DNA of 16,924 bases from Stephanodiscus triporus. Taxonomy: Eukaryota; Bacillariophyta; Thalassiosirophyceae; Thalassiosirales; Thalassiosiraceae. A program made the position numbers and the translations under genes. Below are positions 1-10,200 of the stretch, piece by piece. Location: NCBI GenBank assembly GCA_036939755.1, contig JALLAZ010000531.1, positions 1 through 16,924 on the forward strand, given 5' to 3'. A model generated the notes under the pieces. That model searched no databases, was not told the origin of the DNA, and worked only from the letters and a program-made list of their open reading frames with translations. Numbering within the stretch: position 1 is the stretch's first letter; every line of letters begins with the position of its first letter.

Positions 1-54
1 CCCTAACCCTAACCCTAACCCTAACCCTAACCCTAACCCTAACCCTAACCCTAA
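1..54. repeat. telomeric repeat array, (CCCTAA)9
   Basis: Nine uninterrupted CCCTAA units fill the first 54 bases, and the array then stops at CGCTCG. On the other strand this is TTAGGG running toward the end, the orientation expected for the left end of a linear chromosome. The array is far shorter than a natural telomere, so the assembly probably truncates it. TTAGGG is shared by animals, fungi and many protists, including stramenopiles, so it shows a eukaryotic chromosome end but does not name the lineage. Confidence 0.98.
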
Positions 55-547
55 CGCTCGTATATCGAAAATGGAAATGGCCATATTCAATTTTACATGG
101 TTCGCCATATCATGTACATTCAATTTTATATGGTATCCTTGCCATGTAATATCGAATATGACTTACGTACTACTCTTTTAAGGCATGTATTCGATTTTAC
201 ATGGCTAACTGAATCATGTATATTTGAAGATAGGTATCTATAATCAAATATCGGAATATTCTATTTTAGCTGCGACAGACATTCGCACTTGGGTGTTTAG
301 CCGGTTCTTATGCCCCAGCTTTTATGGTAGTATGGTATTAGGATCATCTTCATCTTTGTCATAATAATGGAGGACAGTTGGGTCATATCTGAAGTGAGGA
401 GGTAAAGGGACGATGGTGCTTGCAGCACAAAATCTGAATTAAATTGACTAGGGGCAAAAATCATCTCTTCAATTGAACTGCTCTTATTTTTTGCTAATCT
501 AAGACACACCAACTCTTCATAATCTCATTTTGTATGAAGATGTCATC
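55..547. other. subtelomeric spacer, 3' flank of the CLU gene
   Basis: About 490 bp lie between the telomere and the stop codon of the first gene. I see no credible coding sequence here. The stretch 60-280 is AT-rich and carries the short inverted repeat described separately. The part nearer 547 is presumably the 3' UTR and transcription end of the minus-strand CLU gene. There is no long satellite array, transposon or repeated gene family, which is unusually little for a subtelomere. Confidence 0.7.
85..204. repeat. four copies of a degenerate 16-bp subtelomeric motif
   Basis: The motif ATTCRATTTTAYATGG occurs at 85-100, 118-133 and 189-204 on the plus strand. An inverted copy, CCATGTAATATCGAAT, lies at 142-157. 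Copies differ at one to three positions. The inverted copy could pair with either neighbour to form a hairpin of about 15 bp. Between copies, further pieces such as CATGTA recur. What it does is unknown; it could be a decayed subtelomeric repeat or the ends of a small fold-back element. Confidence 0.65.
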
Positions 548-3500
548 CTACTTCTTCCCCTTCTTTTTATTTTGCTTCTTTTTCTTTGTTGCCTTGGCTA
601 CCTCTGCTTCTTCTGCTCTAATCTCTTCTGCGACAGCATCAGCAGCATTTTCTTCCACACGTTCCTTTTCTTGAACCTTTGACATCTTCTCCTGTTCTAC
701 GGCAAGTTTCATGAGATGCTGCAAAGAGTTTAGAGGAATTTTGAGGACTTCTGAATGAATTGTGCCATGTCGTATCTAACTGACTCACCACCAAATTTGT
801 GGAGCTGGCTTTAGTGGCGTCATGTTCGTCACCGAGGTAGGTGACATACTGCTGATATGCCTTCTTTTCGTAGTCAAATGATTGTTTGAATCGGCCAAGA
901 CGAGCCAGTATTCCAGCAGAGTTTCTTGCAATAAGGCAATCGAACATGCAATCTTCACTCCTCTTAGATGCCGCTGCCTCGTAGTAATGCAATGCACCCT
1001 CCAGGTTGCCAGCATCATAATAATGGGATCCCATTCGATAGTATTGGGACGAAATACCAGCGTAGTTTTTACCCGCCATAAACTCCATCAGGAAATGTGC
1101 TGCTCGGATGTGCCTCACTCTTTCCGAACCAATGAGGATATCTGCTAGTGTCAAGTGGGCGTTGAGTACTTCTGCTGAATCAAACCCATAAAGGGAAATT
1201 GTTACTGCAAGATACTTCAAGGCAGCCGCGAGAGCCATTTTCGGCTCACCCCTGTGATAATGAGCAAGGGCTGCCAACCTCAAACACCTGGATATCTGAG
1301 GATGAAGGGGTGAGTCCAAAACTTGTTGGTACATAGCCGAGGCCTCTTGTGCGTAGTCCAGAGCAAGGGTGTCATTTCTGTTGGTCGAGAAGATTTCATG
1401 AGCGACTTCATACCTGGTCTTGGCATCGGGAAGAAGGACATGAAATGATGATCCAACTGCATTGTTGAAAGAGCACGGTGCAAACGACTCGCCAGAAACG
1501 GATGCCGCATGCTTTACCAGTGGAAGGACGTCGAGAATGTCAGTGGGGGCAATGGGATAAGTCGTTGTGAGACCCCTACCACCGACACACACACACTTTT
1601 TACCCACGTCGTACTTCTTGGCGACTAGGCGTATTCCGGTTTTCTGACATATCTGTGAGAGAGAGAATGTTTATGAGACGACCTTTGTCACAGTGTACAA
1701 AATGGGCGACAAAAAGACGCATTTGCAATCTGACTCACTCTTCTCAATAACGGCATGTACAACGCTCGGCTTTCTCTCTCGTCTTTTTTTGATGAGATTT
1801 TAGTGTTGTACAATGACAGTGTGTACCTATACCTGCGGCCAATATCACGCTCTATGGCAGACCATATTTCTCCCCTCCCTGCAAACGGAGAAGACGCAGT
1901 GGCGTCACCATTATTCTCGTCATCGGTGCCAAAACACAAGGTTAAAGCATTCATTTCGTCCTGGTCGAGAATACCAATGGAACCAGAGTTCGCCTTGATC
2001 GTCCTCAGCTCCGTTTCACCCGCACTCTCCTCTCCGACAGACATAATGGCACTGAGGAAGGATGCAATCATTTGAGCAGGCTGGGCGGATGCTCGCTCAA
2101 TCATGTATGAGTCAAGAACATGCTTCGCCGCGCGCGCAACCATCTCACATTCGAGGAGTTCTAGCCAGCAAAATGGCATTCGAAAACGTGGTGGGGAGAT
2201 AGACAGTTTGTCCGCGGCATTGGACACCGCTGCTGCCGCAGCCTTTTCGAAGGCAATATTGTCCTCCAATTCCTCTTTCCTGGCTAAATCAGCAAGTCGA
2301 CCAAGGTAGCGGCAGTTGATACCCCGTTGATGCATCAACTCTGTCAAACTCCTTCCATCGACTGGGATTTGGAGACCACTAACACTGCTGGAGTGAATAT
2401 CCTTGGTTAGATTGGGAATGATAACATCCCACTGACGAGACGACGGAAAAAGAATGGTTGTGAGTCACATGTGAATTAATAGTCAGATTACATGTCATAA
2501 CAATTTACTCACCAAGTGCCGAGCAATTCGACGGGCTTCTTCCTCGTCTTGCTTCAATGTTACATACGAGCTTTTGTCAATGCTCTCTCTAGTGAAAGGA
2601 AGGAATACATTTACTTTTGGAGAAAAGAAAGAACAACAAACATGAATTAACCAAGACGAAAAATGCACTGAACAATAACCACACTGGGTGAAATACTTGC
2701 TCACCATTAAATCTTAGTGTACGCTCCACCTTTTCCATCAGAAGAGATGAGTCTTCCTTCTTAGTTTGATCAGCCACGTCCTTCTTCTCTCCTTCCGGAA
2801 TATTGACCCATACCTTTTCTTCGCCAGAAACCTTGGCAGTGATTGAGGGTTCACCATCCGCCAACTGCTCTTCTTTCTTGTCCTCCTCGCTTGTGCTGTC
2901 CTGATTATTGTTGCCATTTCCCGAAGAATGAGCAAGGAACTCGGAAATCTTCAAATCTGAATAGTTCGTGACGAGCTCTGGGCGAAGGAGGCACACGGTC
3001 CACTCATCATCATCCAGGGTAGGTGGTACAAGGTTGTGTAGCTTAGCACTATCACTCCGCGAACCTAAATCTTTAAGACCCTCCCAACACCCGGTTCCTC
3101 CGCTTAATTCGCTAACCCAGTTGGCGTCTCGGGGGGTTAGACGTGTGCAATCCAGCACATACTTTCGCTTATCACTGCCTAAAATACCCTTCATCTCCAC
3201 TGGCCCACAAACTTGAACAGACTTGTCCTTCTCATCATCAAAGGCATCACTCTTGTCTATATTTATTGAATTGTTTGCAAGCTCTGGAGAGGGCGTGACT
3301 CGATACTTCTTGATAATATCCATTCTCTGATCAGATAGAGGATGTGCTGGAATCGTTCTTGTTGCTCTGCACAATTCAAAGAGCATTGAAAAGTAAGAGA
3401 CAGCAAATACTCAGGAAATTTCCCACTCATTACGCTTTACTCACACCATGCAACCCTCGCCAATGCTTTTTTCCAATAGCTTGTGCATATCGTTGTCGCA

Positions 3501-6500
3501 TTGAAGTTCAGATAGTGTCTCCACAGCTCCATAGAGAAGCGTGTGTGATTTCTCACCATGTAGGATTCCAGGCACCACGCTCTGACAAACGATACGCATC
3601 CCCAAATATTCTACCAACACCGTTGCCAGTGTGTGCAATCCGGGAATGTCGAGACGGTGTAGGACTCCCATGTTGTGAGCATCGCGGGATGCAGACTTCT
3701 TGGCTGCGGCATCTCCCTGTATGACTTTGAAAGTATCGAGTCCAGTGTCAATGGCGCGGGAGAAGAAGATGTTGTTGTGAAGGTAGACATGTGACCGAGC
3801 CGGTTCGTTTGGGTTCATTGGCTGGATGTACCCGTCAATGATAGCCTTCACTCCTTGAAGTGCAGCATCGCCAAAGTCACTCAGCACCTTGTGAATTAAT
3901 CTGTTGAATGAAACAGAACAGAATTCAGGCGACGAATATATATTTTACCAGGCGACGAATACATATTTTACGGTCGAGATGCATTAATGAGATGTGGTCA
4001 TCACACAGTAAAGTCATTTCAACGAATGTCGCCAATAGGTGCGCATGCATAAAATCTTACCTTGCCCTTTCAATCCTTTCTCCAAACGTCTCCACCGACA
4101 TCTCCCTCGCAGTCTGTAATTCCTCATTCCAATCCCGCAGTCCACCGCCCCTGATGTCCATGCCGTAATATGACGTCAGATCCTCCTCGGCGCGGCTGGT
4201 ATCCCAGGAGTGCAACTTGCCGTGATCCCACGTCGACTGCCTGAGCCCCACCATGTCCCCCACCTTCGCCGATGGGAGCGGGACCAGCCATGGCGGACGC
4301 ACGGTAAGCGAATCAAGACGAGGGATGAACGTTGAGGGCGACGTCGCCGGCAACAGCATTCCCAGGTTCATCGTCATCCCCCCGGCGCCTGCGGCTGTAG
4401 CCGCGGGTCCGGACGCGTTGTTAGGGAAGGCGGAAGCAACATTGCGGAAGAGATTGTCGTACAGAAAGAAATCATTGCCGTCATTGGCGCCGCGCGGCGA
4501 AGAGGAGAGAGACGACGCGGACGAGGACATCTTGACCAGCAGGTCCGAGCGTTCCTTCGCGGCAGTCAGGGCGGATCGCCACGCGGAGCGCAGCGACGTC
4601 GATTTTTGAAGGAGGCAGTCGAGGAGCGCATGGGAATAGCACGCATCCCCGCCGCCCAAGATACCACTGTTATTGCCACATTCACCTCCTCCACCGCCGC
4701 CACCCCCTTTCTTAATGGCGGGGGTCGGATCGAACTTAGTCGCGGTGCTTCGATTGACGTAAAATCCGAGCGAAAATCCCGTCAGATGCGCGACCAATCC
4801 ATCGGGGAACGTCACCTCGAGATACGCCAAGTCGCCTAGGATGCGACGATGGGGCGGAGGAGGATGATACCCGCTGATGCGCACCATCGTGGGTATGCAC
4901 GTGGCCTCGTTGAGGTCGTACATCGCCTGTTCGATTTCCGCGATGGGTTGTTTACGAATGTCGAAAACAGCAGTGGCGTCAATGGTAGGACTAGTACTAG
5001 CCGCACGATTGTCTAGTTTTTCATATGAAGGGTTCGACTTGTTATTCTTGGACTTCTTCCTGTTGCGTTCGCCGCCGTTGTTGCTAGAGTTGATGATCGT
5101 CTTCGAATTCTCGTCGTGAACGATCCCCGACCCCTCCACAACTTTCTTACTTTCTTTGAGCAATCGATGCAAGGTCTGATCCTCGCCACAAACGAGGTAG
5201 TAAAAGTTGGTAAGGTCTCCCCCCCTCAGTGCGGAATCGAAGAGCTCATCGCATTCTTGCAGGAACGATGGTGGGGTGTTGACGCCATCCTGTATTTGGT
5301 GAGAAATGTGAGATGGTGGGTTTTGCTTGGGATCTACATGATCCTGGAGGTGAATGTTAGATGATGTAAATAATTCGACCAAACGAAAGATGCAGTGAGA
5401 TCTCCGAAACAACTCAAACACAAACTAGCAAAGGAAACGAAATCCAGCTTCCTACTGTCGTCGCCAAGAAATGCATGAATTCTCACAGGAGGATTGATCC
5501 GGTCAATTCGAAACCCCAACAAGAAGTGGCACTCACAGGATCTACGGCCACCGCTGAAACAGCATCTGTGGAAGGAGGCTTCTCGATGGCGGCGGCCTCC
5601 TCATCAGTCTTCTCCTTGTCGTCACTCGTCCCTTCTTCTTCCGCCCCATCGCCGCCCACTAACGAGGCGATATAAGGGGCATTTCCCCTAAATAAATTTC
5701 TGACCTTCGTGACGTGATCACGTATCGACGCCAGGTCGTACCGTTCGAGGACCACGCGTATGGCGATGTTCGCCTTATGGGCATCCAAGACGATCTTCTC
5801 TTCCTCCGCCTCCACGGAGGTGGCGATGGCGTTCTTATTATGGTCGTCGACCGACAACACTGTTGCTTGCAAATCATCTTCATTCTTTTTCATCAACAGT
5901 GGCAATAGGACGGAAAGGTCGCCGTACTCATCCAAGACTATTTCCTCCTCTCCGTCGTTCATCTCGTGCTGCCGCGTCTTCGTCATCTCGCGGGGGACCT
6001 CTCCCCCAGAGGCCTTCAGGCTCCTTAGCGACGGGGGGACGGTGACCATGGCGTCCCTCAGAGTGAATGGCGACCAGCAGGCATCATGCTGTGGCGATTG
6101 CCTATGAATATGGTGGCGTGGCTTCTTCTTGCCGCCTCCGCCACTATCGCCGCCGCCGCCGCCACTGATCGCGCGACCGTTCTGATGCTGATGTTGATGA
6201 TGATTTCGGTTGTTTTTCTGATTCTGATTCTGATTCTGATTCTCCTTTTTTTGAATGCCGCTCTTGACCCTCTCCACGACCAATCGATACCTCGTCAGGT
6301 GGGCGAATCCCAAGACCTCGCCTAGCGCGCCGCGGAGCGACGCCACGGGCTCCTCGGGACGTAGCGGCGGGAGGGTCACGGCACCCCAACCATCCTCATC
6401 ACCATAACCTTCGTCTTCCTGCTGCTTATAAGCAGTCGTCTTCTGACGAGGGGGGAGGATCGACAATCCCTTGATGAAGATGACGGGTGAAGGCGGCGAG

Positions 6501-6625
6501 GGTGGAGGGTCAGCTTCCTCGCAGCTTCCGATCTTGCCGTCTTCGCAACTGGTGCTTGTGGGTATATCAGCGGGTTCAACTGCGTCCTCATCTTTCAGGG
6601 GCGGAGGATCGTCCCGAGGGAGCAT
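548..6625 (-). CDS. clustered mitochondria (CLU/CLUH) protein, 8 exons
   Basis: Proposed exons, in transcription order: 6625-5537, 5343-4061, 3900-3445, 3366-2705, 2613-2513, 2431-1739, 1652-789, 718-548. Every join uses GT-AG sites, the total is 5319 nt, and the frame stays open for about 1772 residues. ATG 6625 is the first ATG after an in-frame stop. Visible blocks: CLU_N-like segment near residues 85-122 (LPPLRPEEP, SLRGALGEVLGF); a linker rich in Asn, Gln, His and Gly; the CLU domain near 715-1025 (RDWNEELQ, NNIFFSRAID, LDIPGLHTLATVLVEY, RLTPRDANW); the stretch after it (LWDVIIPNL, MHQRGINCRYLG) near 1195-1255; TPR-like repeats near 1440-1716 (CLRLAALAHYHRGE, LGDEHDATKASS); and a C-terminal tail ending KKKKQNKKKGKK. 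In this family the protein is cytosolic, binds mRNAs of nuclear-encoded mitochondrial proteins and keeps mitochondria distributed. It is longer than the usual 1200-1450 residues because of low-complexity insertions, mainly in exons 1 and 2. The least certain join is the exon 2 acceptor, where 5289 also works in frame. Confidence 0.92.
3927..3972. repeat. 23-bp tandem duplication inside CLU intron 2
   Basis: Two adjacent 23-bp copies beginning AGGCGACGAATA sit at 3927-3949 and 3950-3972, with one or two mismatches. They lie in the 160-nt intron 3901-4060, which is about twice the length of most other introns in the gene. The duplication accounts for a small part of that extra length. Confidence 0.85.
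6215..6244. repeat. hexanucleotide repeat in the coding sequence (ATTCTG)
   Basis: Near-perfect ATTCTG units run through 6215-6244. On the minus strand they encode alternating Gln and Asn in exon 1 of the CLU gene (residues about 129-137), at the start of an Asn/His/Gln-rich linker after the CLU_N segment. The tract fits replication slippage that keeps frame and adds length to a disordered loop. Confidence 0.8.
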
Positions 6626-6872
6626 GGTTTCTAACGTTGCCAGCGACGTCGAATTTGTGGGTGGAAGATATTATTTTATGGTTGGTGGAGCGGGGAGAGG
6701 ATGGCGGGGACTGCTGTTCTACTATTCCTACGTTGGCTGAAACGTATTTTCGGCAGAAGCAGTGAAAATACATTTTTTTTTAGCAAGGGCTACGAAACGA
6801 CGGAGTCTGGCCCTACCCTCCCTCCCGGCAAACGCGTCAGAGGAAACGATTCATGAATTCCGATTTGCGCAC

Positions 6873-6896
6873 ATACGATACGATACGATACGATAC
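6873..6896. repeat. ATACG pentanucleotide microsatellite
   Basis: Nearly five tandem ATACG units occupy 6873-6896. The core GTACGATAC appears once more downstream in the same intergenic region, near 6971. It lies between two divergent genes and outside coding sequence. Confidence 0.85.
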
Positions 6897-7060
6897 ACAG
6901 TATGGTATCTCTCACCAGCAGCCAGCAGCAGGCTCACAGCATCAGAGCTGTGCGTTCTATTCACAAGAGGGGTACGATACCGAACTGATCGTACTAATTC
7001 CCACATCGATTCTACTTACATGATTTAAAATATCGTTGTACATCAAGAGAGAAAAAATCC

Positions 7061-7076
7061 CCTCTAAAATTAGAGG
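7061..7076. promoter_or_regulatory. short palindrome, possible regulatory site
   Basis: CCTCTAAAATTAGAGG is an inverted repeat with 7-bp arms around a 2-base centre, about 200 bp before the start codon of the plus-strand gene. It could be a binding site for a dimeric protein or a chance palindrome. No known factor is matched. Confidence 0.25.
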
Positions 7077-7273
7077 AGGCATAATCGCCGAAGACTGCTG
7101 GGGCGAGGCGAACATCGGCGTTGCTTCGCATCGGCAGGCAAAGCGCAAGGACGAAACGTCATCGAGCCCAATAATCCAGGAAGATCTTCCATAGAGAGTG
7201 CGGGTGGGGGGTAGAAAAGGACTCACTTTCACTGGATAATAGACAAGACGGCCGCGACGGAAAACAATACTCT

Positions 7274-10200
7274 ATGGAATATTCATCGACCAAGAAGGCG
7301 CGACTGCCAGGAATCTCCTTCGATTTCGGCAGCGATGACGACGACGACGACGACGACGTGGATGACGGCATGACCCCTCGTGCCGCTGCCGCGATCGCTG
7401 CCATCGACGAGGGACCGACGACCGCAGTCGTCAGTCCCACGACTCGTCGGTTGCACGAGACGGCGAACGCGATGGTCGACTCGACGGAGGAGACCGCCGC
7501 GGAGAGAGCGGAGGACGTAGTCGCATCAGTCGTCGGGGGCGTAATCAGGGCTTTCAAGTCGTCCTCTTCGCCGTGGAGGAGGGAGAGGAAGGTTGAGGGA
7601 GGGGCGGAAGTTGGAGGAGGATCGGGGGGAGCCGACGACGACGTTGACAGCGATGACGACGAGGACGAGGAGGACGGAGGATCCGAGTCGGCGGGCGGCG
7701 GGGAGCAGACAGCCATACTGGACGCCGCCGCTGCTTACATGGAGCGGATGGAGAGTCTCTACGTCGTCGACGTGGTGGATGGCGATGACTACGACGACAT
7801 CATCCAACACGGAGCGATGGCGATGGAAGCAGAAGGAGTCGAGGCTGGCGCCCCCGATGCGGCGGCGGAGGACCGCGCTGGCGACCGAGAGGCTGACGGC
7901 GATGAAGGGCTCGTCGCTGATGATGACGACGACGGCAGCGTTATCTCCGATGCCGGAAGGAGGAGTGCGTCCACGCATGAATTTCACAATTTCTCTACGT
8001 TACACGATTCCAATGACGACAACAAATTCGACGGTAGTTGTCGCAATGAAATCAAAAGTAGTAGCATCGCGAGCAACGAAAGCAGTGGTGGTGGCGGCAG
8101 CGGCCACCACAGACTGGATCATCGTCGGGAAATTACAGGAAAAGAGAATGTCGTCAACTATGTACAAGACGACGCCGCCGACGACGACATCGACAATTGC
8201 CCAGCATCAGTATCGTCGCCAGACCTGACGACGTGCAATGCTATGATGGATGATTCGATATCATTCTACGTTGGCATCGATGACGGCTTCCGTGCCTCCT
8301 CGAGCATACACGAGAGTGATATTAGCGAGACTGCTAGCGAGACATGCCATGACGATGACGATATTGACGACGATGACACCACCTTCGACGACGAGACAAT
8401 TGGCGGAGATGAATTTATGGCGGAAATGAACGATGGCCGAGATGATGGCGAGTACGAGTCTCTGGTAGTGCCTCCTCCACCCCCTCCCCCCCCGCCTTGT
8501 TTCCCTCCTCCTCCTCCGCCCAAGGCGATATTATGCGCCGAAGATTACGCGGAACGATCCGCTCCCGCCGTCGTCGCTCCCGCCTCCAGGAACGATGTCG
8601 ATCTCAAAGACGAAGGGTCTATGCAGACGTCATCGTCGCTTCACGGGACGCGCGACGTCGCTTTGATAATGACGCCGACTCGATCGCTCGCCAAGGCGAA
8701 TCCACGACAGTCGCCGCGGTACACCGGCGACTCCTTGCGACACGACTACGTGCCCACGACGCTCAAGCGGATGTTGCATCGACAGGAATCGGAACTGATG
8801 AGATTCATGTCATCTGTCGATGCACTGTCCTCGACGCCCGAACGCATCGCAAATCGATTACTCGAAGAGGATGATGACGACGACGATGTAGATTTGTTGG
8901 TCGAAGTCGATGATGGTGGCGGGGGCATTTGCCGCGGGACGTTGTTTTCCGCCGTCAAGAGGAGGTTGATTCCAGATGGCGATACGAGTACAAGCATGAC
9001 TAGTGCCAAGAGCAGATGCAGGATGGAAAATTCGTCATCATTGGAAGGAGGGGGGCGGTCGTCATCGGAAACGCAGAAGAAGAGTGCTGATTCTGTCCCC
9101 GGAAATGCTGAATCATCGACGTCGGCCGAATTCATGCTGGCATCGCTACCATTATCACTATTACAGACACGACCGGTAATGACCTCTGAAGATTGGCCGC
9201 ATCATTCAAAAGGTGTGCAAGTTAACGATTCAATGCCGCTTTCTCCCTATAAGGAGGTACCTCCTCCCCAAAAGGAGTACCATTGTCGGTCGGCGTTGGT
9301 TCGATCTGATACTTCATCGTCGGGTGATTTTGTGTTGTATGAACCTGATGCAGGTGCGGCGAAGAAAGCCGTCGGTGACGATGTCAGCGATATGTTGTGC
9401 CGGCAGACCACCGTCGTGGAATATCGCGAAGAATCAGCATCATCTCTGGCGGCCCTGGTAGCACAGCAAAGAGGGGACAACGACTTTGCTGCCGATTCCG
9501 AGAAGCGGCATGCTGTTATGGACAAAGAAAGTTTGCGAGCACTAGCTGCAACGGACGACGATGTTGATGATGATGATGACGGCGTACCAAATTACATGAA
9601 GCAATTATTCCTCGATGCCGAATCTCTCTTGCAGACTGCTTTGGCGTCATCACCACATGAACTTACCATGGACGAAAGGGGACGAGGAAATATATCAGAC
9701 GACGATGACGATGGAAATTTGGTTTTCGATGATGACATCATTGCGAGAAGATCAGGAATGTTGGCGACTGCAGAAGCGTCTCATATGTTGACTGTGACCG
9801 AAGGGAACGATGTTGAACGCGTTGAGAGGAAGGTGAGGCTAGCAGCAGCCGAAACTTCAAATCAAGACGGACAGGATTTTTTCGCCTCTCAAGGGGATGA
9901 GAAGGGATGTATTTTTGCTGAACGTGTAGAGAAACAGAAGTTTGCGGTAGAAGAAGCAAACACTATACAGAGTGAGTTGGACAACATAGAGAGGGACGGC
10001 GCTTTGCTCGAGCGAAATTTGGCAGTTGTGGGCCCGTTGGCAGAGACTGAGCGAGTAGAGAAAGAATACAATTGTGGTGAAAATTCCCTTCTAAATGATA
10101 CCTTTGACACGGCTTTCTGTTCCCTTGGGGCTATCGAGAGGGCAGTGGACGATTATTCTGACACGAAGGAAAGGATGGGTTATGAAAATGCTTTTTCTAC

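Larger units (their letters stand above)
6626..7273. promoter_or_regulatory. divergent intergenic region between CLU and TPX2-like genes
   Basis: This 648-bp region separates the start codons of two genes transcribed away from each other, so it should hold both promoters and both 5' UTRs. I could not identify a TATA box, initiator or known factor site with confidence. It contains the ATACG microsatellite at 6873-6896 and a short palindrome at 7061-7076. The frame of the plus-strand gene is open back to a stop near 7170 with no earlier ATG, which supports the start at 7274. A 5' UTR intron cannot be excluded. Confidence 0.5.

Noticed and set aside
85..204. CRISPR-like array near the telomere
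   Set aside because: The copies are degenerate, one is inverted, spacing varies, and the sequence is a eukaryotic chromosome end.
297..512. 71-codon minus-strand ORF in the subtelomeric spacer
   Set aside because: It lies downstream of the CLU stop, has no recognisable domain and a composition typical of chance ORFs.
4253..6107. Several plus-strand ORFs of 80-118 codons across CLU exons 1 and 2
   Set aside because: They are shadows of the GC-rich CLU coding strand. The minus strand carries the conserved blocks.
7159..7987. Minus-strand ORFs of 185 and 153 codons opposite the start of the TPX2-like gene
   Set aside because: They are the antisense of GAC/GAG-rich Asp and Glu runs, which read as Ser- and Val-rich shadows. 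No independent evidence supports them.
8470..8522. Poly-proline tract as sign of a formin (FH1 domain)
   Set aside because: No FH2 domain follows anywhere in the 1986-residue protein, and the C-terminus is TPX2-like.
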